Under the pieces are notes generated by a model. It was not told the origin of the DNA, made no database searches, and saw only the letters and a program-made list of their open reading frames with translations. Made by a program: the position numbers and the translations under genes. Of a stretch of 7,243 nucleotides of DNA, positions 1 through 6,755 are shown in pieces (the first letter of the stretch is position 1; each line of letters opens with the position of its first letter). The stretch comes from Bacteroidota bacterium (lineage in GTDB: Bacteria; Bacteroidota; Bacteroidia; Bacteroidales; UBA1556), in NCBI GenBank assembly GCA_003648395.1, contig QMPB01000218.1:1-7243 (forward strand), read 5' to 3'.

Positions 1-902
1 AAAATAAACTGTCAAATGCCCATAAACTAAGCTCCGAAGAACTAACAAAACTTGATTTTGAATTTGGAGATTATATTGGACGTATAGCTGCAGCATTTAT
101 AAAACGACAGAAACTCAAACCAAATTTAATAGCATCTCATGGGCATACAGTTTTTCATAATCCAAAGGAAAATTATACTCTTCAAATTGGAAAAGCTGCT
201 ACAATTGCAACTCACGTAGACTGTAAAGTAGTTAGTGATTTTCGTTCTCAAGATGTAGCTATGGGCGGACAAGGTGCCCCATTAGTTCCCATAGGTGATG
301 AGCTTCTTTTTTCGGAATATGATGCTTGTATAAACCTTGGAGGTGTAGCAAATATAAGTGCCAAAAAGAATAGTAATCGAATTGCTTGGGATATTGGATT
401 TTGCAATATGCCCATGAATAATCTTATGCTTGAAATAGGTAAAGCCTATGACAAAGATGGAATAAATGCATCAAAAGGTAGTATAAATAAACAGCTATTG
501 GAAGAATTAAACAATTTGGAATACTATTTCCAAACTTATCCGAAATCAATAGGCAGAGAACAATTTGAAGAGATAATAAAGCCTATTATTAAGAAATATA
601 ACTCTAGCCTAAATGATAAACTAAGAACTTGGGTAGAACATATAAGTGAGAAAATTGCTATAGATATAGGAAGTAATAAAAACGTATTACTAACAGGAGG
701 AGGAGCATTTAATTTATTTTTAATTAGCCGAATAAAAGAAAAAAGTGAGAGTAAAATCATAATTCCCAGCAAACAATTAATAGATTCAAAGGAAGCACTT
801 ATTTTCGCATTTCTTGGAGTATTAAGGATGGAGAATGAGATTAATATTCTAAGTTCAGTTACGGGAGCTAAAAAAGACCACTGTTCTGGGAGTATTAACT
901 AG
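1..902 (+). CDS. anmK: anhydro-N-acetylmuramic acid kinase, 5'-truncated by the window edge
   Basis: AnmK phosphorylates and opens 1,6-anhydro-MurNAc to give MurNAc-6-phosphate in cytoplasmic peptidoglycan recycling. The reading frame is open from base 3 (first full codon) to the TAG at 900-902, giving 299 residues. The family is usually about 350-370 residues, so roughly 55-70 N-terminal residues, including the start, lie upstream. The ATG at 261 is internal: family motifs continue in frame before it. In partial numbering, visible motifs are ASHGHTVFHNP (44-54), DFRSQDVAMGGQGAPLVP (79-96, the segment carrying the family's catalytic Asp), CINLGGVANIS (109-119), PKSIGREQF near 180-188 and the nucleotide-binding LLTGGGAFN (229-237). 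The C-terminus VTGAKKDHCSGSIN resembles the usual VTGA..DHSSG ending, so the 3' end is intact. I see no sign of decay. Identification is strong; what lies upstream is unknown. Confidence 0.95.
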   Translation, partial: NKLSNAHKLSSEELTKLDFEFGDYIGRIAAAFIKRQKLKPNLIASHGHTVFHNPKENYTLQIGKAATIATHVDCKVVSDFRSQDVAMGGQGAPLVPIGDELLFSEYDACINLGGVANISAKKNSNRIAWDIGFCNMPMNNLMLEIGKAYDKDGINASKGSINKQLLEELNNLEYYFQTYPKSIGREQFEEIIKPIIKKYNSSLNDKLRTWVEHISEKIAIDIGSNKNVLLTGGGAFNLFLISRIKEKSESKIIIPSKQLIDSKEALIFAFLGVLRMENEINILSSVTGAKKDHCSGSIN

Positions 903-939
903 TGGGCAGTCCCGATAGTTATCGGGATCAGTGGGCAGT
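901..939. repeat. direct-repeat pair AGTGGGCAGT flanking a palindrome
   Basis: Two identical 10-base copies of AGTGGGCAGT (901-910 and 930-939) flank an 18-19-base core that contains the palindrome CCCGATAGTTATCGGG. The first copy overlaps the last two bases of the anmK TAG stop. The second copy is followed by GAGTAG, so GCAGT-like units continue for a few bases. GCAGT-type strings and CCCGATAG..CTATCGGG palindromes are, from memory, common intergenic repeats in Bacteroidota genomes. That attribution is recall, not a search. The cassette may also act at the end of the anmK transcript. Confidence 0.7.
911..926. terminator. palindrome CCCGATAGTTATCGGG, possible terminator of anmK
   Basis: CCCGATA and TATCGGG are exact reverse complements separated by GT. 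As RNA this could fold as a 5-bp CCCGA/UCGGG stem with a six-base loop. It lies 8 bases after the anmK stop, the right place for a terminator. No T-tract follows (the next bases are ATCAGTGGGC), so intrinsic termination is doubtful. A dispersed repeat element or a protein-binding site fits equally well. Confidence 0.35.
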
Positions 940-1005
940 GAGTAGTAAGATTAATTATAAAAACATAGTTTATTTTAATAATAATAGGTCTACAGTAATT
1001 AGAAT

Positions 1006-1662
1006 ATGACAAATCAAGAAATAATAAACGAAACAATTGAATACTTCAAAGAGAACTTTTCGGGAGAGGGAACTGGTCATGATTGGTTTCATATACAAAG
1101 AGTATGGAAGTTATCGAAGAATATTGCTAAAAAAGAAGGTGATTTGGATATGTTTGTTGTAGAAATGGGTGCTTTGCTTCATGATATTGCAGACCATAAA
1201 TTCCATGATGGAGATGAAAATATTGGCACTGAAAAAGCTGCAGAATATCTTTCTAAATACAATATTGAAGAAATGCCGAAGAACAAAATCGTAGAAATTG
1301 TAAAAGAGATAAGTTTTAAGGGAATGCGTGTGCCAACCAAAATGAGCACAAAAGAAGGCGAGGTGGTACAAGATGCTGATCGCTTGGATGCAATTGGAGC
1401 TATTGGCGTGGCTCGTACTTTTGCTTATGGTGGTTCTAAAAATAGGGAGATATACAATCCTTTAGTAAAACCTGTTTGCCACACATCTTTTGCAGCCTAT
1501 AAAGTAAGTACTGCACCTACTATCAATCACTTTTACGAAAAACTTCTAACGCTAAAAGATAGAATGAATACAAATACTGGTAAAAAGGAAGCAATACGCC
1601 GTCATGAATTTATGGAAAGTTTCTTACAGAATTTCTATCAAGATTGGGAAGGAAGCTTATAA
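1006..1662 (+). CDS. HD-domain phosphohydrolase (YedJ/YpgQ-like)
   Basis: A 218-residue soluble protein of the HD metal-dependent phosphohydrolase superfamily, close in layout to E. coli YedJ and B. subtilis YpgQ; the latter is reported as a dNTP pyrophosphohydrolase. The N-terminal GHDWFHIQRVW (24-34) supplies the first metal His (H29). LLHDIADHK (57-65) holds the signature H59-D60. QDADRLDAIGAIGVAR (122-137) holds the last metal Asp. A conserved-looking YNPLVKP and a C-terminal RRHEFMESFLQ helix follow. The length is typical and no signal peptide is visible, so it is probably cytoplasmic. The ATG at 1006 gives a natural MTNQEII start; no Shine-Dalgarno is present, as is usual in Bacteroidota. 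It lies 103 bases after anmK and converges on trkH with 65 bases between. The family assignment is firm. The substrate is not shown by the sequence and may be a nucleotide. Confidence 0.88.
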   Translation: MTNQEIINETIEYFKENFSGEGTGHDWFHIQRVWKLSKNIAKKEGDLDMFVVEMGALLHDIADHKFHDGDENIGTEKAAEYLSKYNIEEMPKNKIVEIVKEISFKGMRVPTKMSTKEGEVVQDADRLDAIGAIGVARTFAYGGSKNREIYNPLVKPVCHTSFAAYKVSTAPTINHFYEKLLTLKDRMNTNTGKKEAIRRHEFMESFLQNFYQDWEGSL

Positions 1663-1727
1663 TGGTTAATTATTAACGGCTTACTTTTTGGGATTTTTCT
1701 CCATATTCGCAATTACTAAAGACCATA

Positions 1728-3188
1728 TTATTTTTTCCAGAAACCAGGCGAAAGGAATACCAAAATAGTAAATAGCTCTAATCTTCCCAAAAGCATAAGC
1801 ATTGATAGCACCCATTTTCCTGCTTGTGGAATTGCGGCAAAATTATCCTCAGGCCCAACATTACCTATTGCTGGTCCAATATTTCCTATTGATGATATTG
1901 AGGCACCAAGAGCAGTGACAAAATCAAGGCCTAAAGCAGTCATAATAAAAGTACCTATTCCAAAAATAGTAAAGTAGAAAAGCAGGAATCCCATTATTGC
2001 AAATAGCACTTCTTCTTTCACCGATTTACCATTATATTTTACAGTGAAAAAGGCTCTTGGATGAATCATCCTTTTAAGGTGCAAGCCCGCTATTTTAAAA
2101 ACTAATAAAAGGCGTATCATTTTTATTCCACCACCAGTAGAGCCCGCGCTACCACCTGTAAACATAAGTAATACAAGAACAAACCAAGCTACAGTAGGCC
2201 ATAGTAAATAATTATAGCTCACAAAACCAGTAGTAGTAATAATGGACACAACTTGGAAGACCGTTCGTCTAAAAAGCTCCTCAAAATTATCGCCCATATT
2301 ATAAATAAGGATACTAAAAATAAGAACAGTTGCTCCTAATATAAGTCCTACATAAAACTTAAATTCTTGATTTTTGAATACCTTATCAAATCTACGTTTA
2401 GAAAAGAAGTAATGTAGAGAAAAGCTAACCCCAGCCATAAACATAAATATAGTGATAACGTACTGAACATATGGACCAAAATGAGCAATACTATCATTTT
2501 TTGTTGAAAAACCGCCTGTGGCAAGTGTTGCAAAAGAATGGCAAATAGCATCAAAGAAATTCATCTCCCCTGCCCAAAGTAGCAATGTCTCTGCAATAGT
2601 AAGTATTACATAAATAAACCATAATCTTTTAGCAGTACCCGTAATTGTAGGATGCAGTTTGTCGGTAGTAGGGCCTGGCGATTCTGCTGCAAATAGAGTT
2701 GAAGAACCAACACCAAGCAATGGCATAATAGCTAAAGTAAGTACAATAATTCCCATTCCACCAATCCAATGAGTCATGCTTCTCCAAAAGAGAATACCTT
2801 TAGGAACAGCCTCTATATCAATAAGTACTGAAGAACCCGTAGTTGTAAAACCAGACATTGTTTCGAAGAATGCATCCGTAAAATTTGGAATTGCTCCACT
2901 AAAAATATATGGTAATGTGCCAAAAAGTGAAATTACAACCCAAGCTAAACTTACAATCATATAAGCTTCGCGCTTGCCTACGTGTTTTTTGCTTCTTTTC
3001 CCTGATATGCCATAAACAACAAGCCCAACACCAACAGTTATAAGGGAGGATTTAATTATAGGCCATGTAGATTCATTATAATAAATGGAAAATGGGATAG
3101 ACAACAACATAAGAATACCAACAATAATAGTTAAAGAACTTAATGCCCTTCCTACTTCTTTCAGGTTTATATCTTTAGTGCCTAACAT
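1728..3188 (-). CDS. trkH: Trk-type potassium uptake protein, membrane subunit TrkH
   Basis: The ion-conducting membrane subunit of a Trk potassium uptake system, 486 residues, normal for TrkH. It has four membrane-pore-membrane repeats in the inner membrane. The four pore-loop filter strands are visible: GFTTTGSS (113-120), TLATGGFST (221-229), ITTTGF (317-322) and SSIGNIGPA (432-440), each with the filter glycine. The glycine-rich GGSAGSTGGGIK (345-356) matches the gating loop in the middle of the third repeat. WIGGMGIIVL (141-150) and the C-terminal LGRLELFTILVFLSPGFW are typical TrkH motifs. The start ATG lies 8 bases after the trkA stop, so translation is probably coupled within one mRNA. 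No Shine-Dalgarno is seen. All filter residues are intact, so it should be functional. Transport requires the TrkA subunit encoded just upstream. Confidence 0.95.
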   Translation of the reverse strand: MLGTKDINLKEVGRALSSLTIIVGILMLLSIPFSIYYNESTWPIIKSSLITVGVGLVVYGISGKRSKKHVGKREAYMIVSLAWVVISLFGTLPYIFSGAIPNFTDAFFETMSGFTTTGSSVLIDIEAVPKGILFWRSMTHWIGGMGIIVLTLAIMPLLGVGSSTLFAAESPGPTTDKLHPTITGTAKRLWFIYVILTIAETLLLWAGEMNFFDAICHSFATLATGGFSTKNDSIAHFGPYVQYVITIFMFMAGVSFSLHYFFSKRRFDKVFKNQEFKFYVGLILGATVLIFSILIYNMGDNFEELFRRTVFQVVSIITTTGFVSYNYLLWPTVAWFVLVLLMFTGGSAGSTGGGIKMIRLLLVFKIAGLHLKRMIHPRAFFTVKYNGKSVKEEVLFAIMGFLLFYFTIFGIGTFIMTALGLDFVTALGASISSIGNIGPAIGNVGPEDNFAAIPQAGKWVLSMLMLLGRLELFTILVFLSPGFWKK

Positions 3189-3196
3189 TTCTAATT

Positions 3197-4537
3197 TTAA
3201 TTAAATAATTTGCTAACATTACGAACACATGAAGGCAATGAGAAAACTATCACCTTATCACCAGCTTCAATTTTAGTACTTCCACGGGTAATCATTGCCA
3301 CATTATTACGAATTAAACCACCAATAATAGCATTCTCTGGCAAGTCTAAATCTGCAATAATTTTCTTGGTAATATATGAGCCTTCTGCTACAATAAGCTC
3401 AAGAACTTCTGCATCCACACCACTAAGTAGTTTTATGGATTCGACACCTACGCCAAGAGCGAAACGCTCAATATAACTCGACGCTATTAGTTTCTTATTA
3501 ATTATAGTATCAATACCCACATTATGTGCAACATCAATAAAATCAATATTTTCGATAAGAGCAATTGTCTTTTTAACACCATATTTTTTTGCCAAAAGAC
3601 AAGTCAAAATATTAGTTTCAGAATCTCGAGTAACTGAGATAAAAGCATCCATAGAGCTTATATTTTCATCTTCAAGCAATTTTAAATCTCTAATATCACC
3701 ATTAATAATTAATGTATTATGAAGCTTATCGCTAAGAAGAAAGCATCTTTCTTTATCTATTTCAACTAATTTTAGAGTCACTTTATCTTCAAGGTTGAGG
3801 GCTACATTCGTACCTATTCTACCTCCACCAACAAGCATTACATTATTCATCTTTTGCTTACTTCGTCCACCCATCTCAAGGATATTTTCAATCCCTTTGG
3901 GCTTAGTAATCATATATGCCAAATCTCCTAATTGAAAGCGAGTATTTCCATTGGGAATGATTGTTTCACCCTTTCTAACAACAGCTACAGCTCTAAATCC
4001 CATCTCGCCACGCTCCTTTACAATCTCTTGCAAGGATTTATTAATTACAAGTGCACGCTCATCAAGTTTTATACTAAACAAAGATAATTTCCCTTCTGAA
4101 AACTCAAAAATCTCATCAGCAGCAGTTTGATTTATAAGCTTAACAATTTCAATGGCAGCAATACCCTCTGGGCTAACCAAATTATCAATTCCTAAATCGT
4201 TAAAAATCTTTTTATTTGCAGGCTCGAGGTTCTCAATATTAGAAACTCTAGCAATACAACGCTTGGCTCCAAGTTTTTTTGCCAAAATACAAGCTACCAC
4301 ATTAGGATTTTCGATATGCATTACCGAAATAAATAAATCAGCTTTTTCCACTTTAGCCTTTTGCAATATCGATAATTTTACGGCATCACCTTCTAAAGTA
4401 AGAATATCGGCATCATTTGAAACCGCTTCCAGAAAATCAGAATTGGGGTTGATTAATGTGATATCATGATCCTCTTTTGATAGCAATTTTGCCAAATGAG
4501 AACCCATTTCGCCATCTCCAGCAATAATTATATTCAT
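3197..4537 (-). CDS. trkA: Trk potassium uptake regulatory subunit TrkA
   Basis: The cytoplasmic nucleotide-binding subunit that gates TrkH, 446 residues, the usual length for the duplicated form. Layout: RCK/Rossmann domain 1 (1-140) starting IIIAGDGEMG with GxGxxG at 7-12; TrkA_C domain 1 (about 145-215, ending FQLGDLAYMI); RCK domain 2 (about 231-360) starting VMLVGGGRIG with GxGxxG at 237-242; TrkA_C domain 2 (about 365-435, ending IEAGDKVIVFS). The second Rossmann unit has acidic residues after beta-2 (LVEID, E259 and D261), consistent with NAD(H) binding. In the first, the usual Asp is Asn (ITLIN, N30), which may weaken or change nucleotide preference. The ATG start gives the Rossmann motif right at the N-terminus, so it is well placed. 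It is the first gene of trkA-trkH, 96 bases after trpS, with a -7-like box upstream. Confidence 0.95.
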   Translation of the reverse strand: MNIIIAGDGEMGSHLAKLLSKEDHDITLINPNSDFLEAVSNDADILTLEGDAVKLSILQKAKVEKADLFISVMHIENPNVVACILAKKLGAKRCIARVSNIENLEPANKKIFNDLGIDNLVSPEGIAAIEIVKLINQTAADEIFEFSEGKLSLFSIKLDERALVINKSLQEIVKERGEMGFRAVAVVRKGETIIPNGNTRFQLGDLAYMITKPKGIENILEMGGRSKQKMNNVMLVGGGRIGTNVALNLEDKVTLKLVEIDKERCFLLSDKLHNTLIINGDIRDLKLLEDENISSMDAFISVTRDSETNILTCLLAKKYGVKKTIALIENIDFIDVAHNVGIDTIINKKLIASSYIERFALGVGVESIKLLSGVDAEVLELIVAEGSYITKKIIADLDLPENAIIGGLIRNNVAMITRGSTKIEAGDKVIVFSLPSCVRNVSKLFN

Positions 4538-4563
4538 TGTGATTTGAAATTAGATATAAAAAT

Positions 4564-4590
4564 CAAAGGTAATAATAAAAACAAATCCAA
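4564..4590 (-). promoter_or_regulatory. likely Bacteroidota-type promoter for trkA-trkH
   Basis: On the minus strand, TACCTTTG (4571-4564) matches the TAnnTTTG -7 consensus of Bacteroidota exactly. A TTG at 4590-4588 lies 16 bases upstream, one base short of the 17-23 usually quoted for the -33 element. Transcription starting a few bases downstream would leave a leader of about 20 bases before the trkA ATG at 4537. The box fits the idea that trkA-trkH is transcribed apart from trpS. Based on consensus match only. Confidence 0.5.
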
Positions 4591-4633
4591 TACTTTAGAC
4601 TCAATATAAATTAAGGCATTGGAATTATTGTTA

Positions 4634-5632
4634 CTAATAGAATTTACGGAACCCAACTATTTCGCGGGCTTCCTTTATAGTTTTAGACGCACTTTCTCTT
4701 GCTTTTTCGGCACCCATACGAGCCACCTTAGCAAGATAGTCATTATCTCCTTCTAGCTCAAGAATTCTCTCTCTAAAGGGCTCTGTATACCTTATCATAT
4801 CTTCGGCCAACTGCTTTTTAAAATCACCATATCTTATTTGGCAATTATTGTATAAATCATCAAAATGATTCAGTGTATCAACCGCTGAAACAATCTCCAT
4901 AAGGCTAAAAAGATTTTTAATTGCCTCGGGTTTCTCTTGATTCATTTCTGTTGGTCCAGAATCAGTTTTTGCTCGCATAACTTTTTTGCGGAGTTTCTTA
5001 GGGTCTTCGCCTAAGTATATAGCATTTCCTGGGCCTTCAGATTTACCCATCTTACCACTACCGTCTAGGCCTGGTACTTTTACCAGCTGCTCACCAAAAT
5101 TAAATGCCGAAGGGATAGGGAAAAATTCTTGCTTATACATATTATTAAAACGACGCGCAAAAGTTCGCATCATTTCAAGATTCTGCTCTTGATCTTTACC
5201 AACGGGTACTTTTGTTGCTTTATGCAAAATAACATCTGCAGCCATAAGTGTTGGATAAGTAAGAAGTCCTGCATTTACATTATCGGGCTGCTGACGTACT
5301 TTATCTTTAAAAGAAGTAACGCGCTGTAGCTCCCCCAAATATGCGTTCATATTCAAAAGAAGATATAGCTCCGCTGTTTCGGGAACGTCACTTTGTATGT
5401 ATAATGTCGATTTTTCAGGATCTAGTCCTGCCGCAAGATACTCTACTAATACATTGCGCACATTCCCATGCAAGTCTGCTGGTGTTGGATGCGTTGTTAG
5501 TGAATGATAATCTGCAATAAAAAAATAGCAGTTGTGAGAATCCTGCATTTTTACAAAGTTCTTTACTGCTCCAAAATAATTGCCAAGGTGTAAATTACCC
5601 GTTGGTCTTATACCGCTTACTACTGTTTCCAT
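4634..5632 (-). CDS. trpS: tryptophanyl-tRNA synthetase
   Basis: Cytoplasmic class I aminoacyl-tRNA synthetase that charges tRNA-Trp with tryptophan, 332 residues, the standard bacterial length. The ATG start gives METVVSGIRPTGNLHLGNYFG, in which PTGNLHLGN (10-18) is the HIGH-type ATP site at the expected distance from the N-terminus. Other hallmarks are FFIADYHSLTT (37-47), TYPTLMAADVILHKA (125-139) for tryptophan binding, VPVGKDQEQNLE (142-153) and the KMSKS-type loop GSGKMGKSEG (191-200). The C-terminal helical part ends in VGFRKFY. The gene looks complete and functional. Nothing upstream suggests a trp leader or T-box. It is followed after 96 bases by trkA on the same strand; that gap carries a separate promoter-like box. 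Confidence 0.97.
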   Translation of the reverse strand: METVVSGIRPTGNLHLGNYFGAVKNFVKMQDSHNCYFFIADYHSLTTHPTPADLHGNVRNVLVEYLAAGLDPEKSTLYIQSDVPETAELYLLLNMNAYLGELQRVTSFKDKVRQQPDNVNAGLLTYPTLMAADVILHKATKVPVGKDQEQNLEMMRTFARRFNNMYKQEFFPIPSAFNFGEQLVKVPGLDGSGKMGKSEGPGNAIYLGEDPKKLRKKVMRAKTDSGPTEMNQEKPEAIKNLFSLMEIVSAVDTLNHFDDLYNNCQIRYGDFKKQLAEDMIRYTEPFRERILELEGDNDYLAKVARMGAEKARESASKTIKEAREIVGFRKFY

Positions 5633-5637
5633 GGCGG

Positions 5638-5645
5638 CAAAGGTA
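5638..5645 (-). promoter_or_regulatory. -7-like box TACCTTTG just upstream of trpS
   Basis: The minus strand carries TACCTTTG, identical to the box in front of trkA and an exact TAnnTTTG match. Only CCGCC separates it from the trpS ATG, so transcription from it would start at or next to the start codon, giving a leaderless or nearly leaderless mRNA. I see no good -33 TTTG about 20 bases upstream. It may be chance in AT-rich DNA. Confidence 0.25.
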
Positions 5646-5840
5646 AAAAATTTATCTATGGAAAAAGAAGCTTATTAAGGAAAAAGGAATCTTCCTACGC
5701 TAAAGCTCCAGAAGAGGACAAGGAGAAGGAAAAGGCTGCCGATAGTAGTCAAAGAGAATTATGAATTAACAAGTGGATCTAAGAATGAAATGTGCCACAT
5801 AGACACAGTTGAGGCATAAGAAACTTAGGGATGTAAATAT
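5646..5840. repeat. gene-free stretch with degenerate intergenic repeats
   Basis: No credible reading frame is seen on either strand between the trpS start and the pseudogene end. Two blocks resemble dispersed intergenic repeats I recall from Bacteroidota genomes. One is CTTCCTACGCTAAAGC at 5691-5706, running into a purine-rich GAAGAGGACAAGGAGAAGG (5711-5729); outer CTTC and GAAG pair as a loose hairpin. The other is ATGTGCCACATAGACACAG (5790-5808), like the CACATAGACACATAG family. Both are imperfect, as expected of decayed copies. The family assignment is recall and was not checked against other copies. Confidence 0.4.
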
Positions 5841-6500
5841 TTAATGAATTGGAAATTGGTCCGATAATTCTGTTGTAGTATATGGGTTTCCTTTACGCTC
5901 AATCAAACGTTTGCCCCAAGTTTCCGCAAAATTCTTTTCACTAAAGTCTACAAATTTATCCTGAACAATAAAAAGTCCTTGAGAGTGCTCACAGGCAATA
6001 TTTATATCTTTATAATCGCATCGAACCCACCTTCCATTCAAATATAGCTCGTAAAAAAAGTGATTAACATATCTTCCTCCTCCAAATCATCTAATATTTG
6101 CTAACGAACTTTCTCTATATGACTTATTCGTTAAATTATTGAGCAATTTTACTTGCATACTGTCCGTGTAATTTATTATTGGGCTAGAGCTAATAATTCT
6201 TGTGGGAATATTTATAGCCCTATACATTGTATTGATATAAATAGAAGAAAATCCACAGCTGCCATGCATTCTATTTCTGTACATACTTTCACCAAAGGTT
6301 TGGTTATTTAGCACACGCTGGTCTGTAGGATAATATTGAGTTTTCAGACTATTAAATGCCTCTTTGTGTACAATATATATTCACTTTTCCATCTTTAATA
6401 TTAATTACTATTAGACTCAAAATTAGCAATAAATTGGTACTATGATAATTATAAACGCAATAATCTTATAATTATTATTTAGCAACTTGGTATAGTGCAT
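5841..6500 (-). pseudogene. decayed transglutaminase-like protein gene
   Basis: Two open segments in the same minus-strand frame (6380-6090 and 6086-5841) are separated by a single TGA at 6089-6087. Read through, they form one transglutaminase-like (papain-fold) core. The Cys motif is HGSCGFSSIYINTMYRA (Cys at 6257-6255), followed by NIPTRII. The His motif NHFFYELYLNGRWVRCDY (His 6062-6060, Asp 6017-6015) comes right after the stop. Thus the full Cys-His-Asp triad is still encoded. Upstream, the frame is blocked by TGA at 6383-6381, while another frame reads INIKDGKVNIY (about 6400-6370); dropping one T in the ATATATATT run joins it to IYIVHKEAFNSL. A possible original start is the ATG at 6500, opening a hydrophobic signal-like segment IIAFIIIIVPIYC before another frame break. 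The domain is clear. The N-terminal reconstruction is tentative, and its biological role is unknown. Confidence 0.75.
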
Positions 6501-6718
6501 GATAAAAGCACAAATAAATTGAGGCCTACTAAAGTCCTCCTTTTATTTCAAAAGGAGGTGGGCGAATTGCTTAATTGGAGGTTTATTATTTAAGTGAATG
6601 TTGTTGCAATTTGGTCGGAGGATTTTAGATAGTAGAAGTAGTATCCTTTAATGAATGAAGAGGGCTAAAGAAAGTAAATAAGAGAACTAAAAGGATTAAA
6701 AATGTTAGTTTAATAAAT
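6501..6718. repeat. gene-free stretch with GGAGG-type repeat remnants
   Basis: I see no supported gene here. The stretch has a repeat flavour. It opens with AAAGTCCTCC and its inverted partner AAAAGGAGGTGGGCGAATTG, continues with AATTGGAGG (6573-6581) and TCGGAGGATTTTAG (6615-6628), then becomes purine-rich. These resemble the AAAGTCCTCCTTT..AAAGGAGGATTTAG intergenic repeats I recall from Bacteroidota, here diverged. That family link is from memory only. Confidence 0.35.
6536..6558. repeat. perfect inverted repeat CCTCCTTTT / AAAAGGAGG
   Basis: CCTCCTTTT (6536-6544) and AAAAGGAGG (6550-6558) are exact reverse complements around the loop ATTTC, giving a 9-bp stem with a 5-base loop. No gene on either strand ends nearby, except that the broken transglutaminase gene begins at about 6500 in the opposite direction, so a terminator role is unsupported. 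It is most likely part of a dispersed repeat. Confidence 0.65.
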
Positions 6719-6734
6719 AATGTAAATTTACATT
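6719..6734. promoter_or_regulatory. 16-bp perfect palindrome AATGTAAATTTACATT, candidate operator
   Basis: Every base of AATGTAAATTTACATT pairs in the reverse complement, giving two 8-base half-sites with no spacer. It ends 21 bases before the ATG of the orphan gene at 6756, within the expected promoter region. Such symmetry suits a dimeric DNA-binding repressor, but AT-rich DNA produces palindromes by chance more often than balanced DNA. No regulator family is assigned. Confidence 0.35.
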
Positions 6735-6755
6735 TTAAATTATAATTCAAACGAA

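Noticed and set aside
536..772. Open frame on the minus strand inside anmK (78 residues).
   Set aside because: It lies wholly within a confidently identified gene on the other strand and has no recognisable features; the same holds for the other overlapping frames inside the HD, trkH, trkA and trpS genes.
261..902. Taking ATG 261 as the start of a 213-residue protein.
   Set aside because: Conserved AnmK sequence (SHGHTVFHNP, DFRSQDVA) continues in frame upstream to the window edge, so 261 is an internal Met.
1665..1677. Short palindrome GTTAATTATTAAC in the gap between the convergent HD and trkH genes, considered as a bidirectional terminator.
   Set aside because: The stem is six mostly A:T pairs with a one-base centre and no adjoining T-tract on either side; chance is likely in AT-rich DNA.
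3197..5632. Treating trpS, trkA and trkH as one three-gene operon.
   Set aside because: The 96-base gap after trpS contains an exact TAnnTTTG box with a TTG upstream, and there is no functional link; read-through cannot be excluded, but trkA-trkH alone is the supported unit.
6087..6089. In-frame TGA between two well-matched halves could mean that TGA is a sense codon in this organism.
   Set aside because: All complete housekeeping genes in the window (trpS, trkA, trkH, the HD gene) are full length without a single internal TGA, which would be very unlikely if TGA were a normal sense codon. The same pseudogene also needs a frameshift, so decay explains it better.
6598..6651. ATG after a GGAGG string on the plus strand opening a tiny peptide of about 17 codons.
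   Set aside because: The GGAGG lies about 17 bases away, is part of the repeat-like segment, and the peptide has no recognisable pattern.
5633..6755. Possible CRISPR array, tRNA or riboswitch in the long gene-poor stretch.
   Set aside because: There are no regularly spaced direct repeats, no cloverleaf pattern with a CCA-type end, and no riboswitch core that I can recognise.
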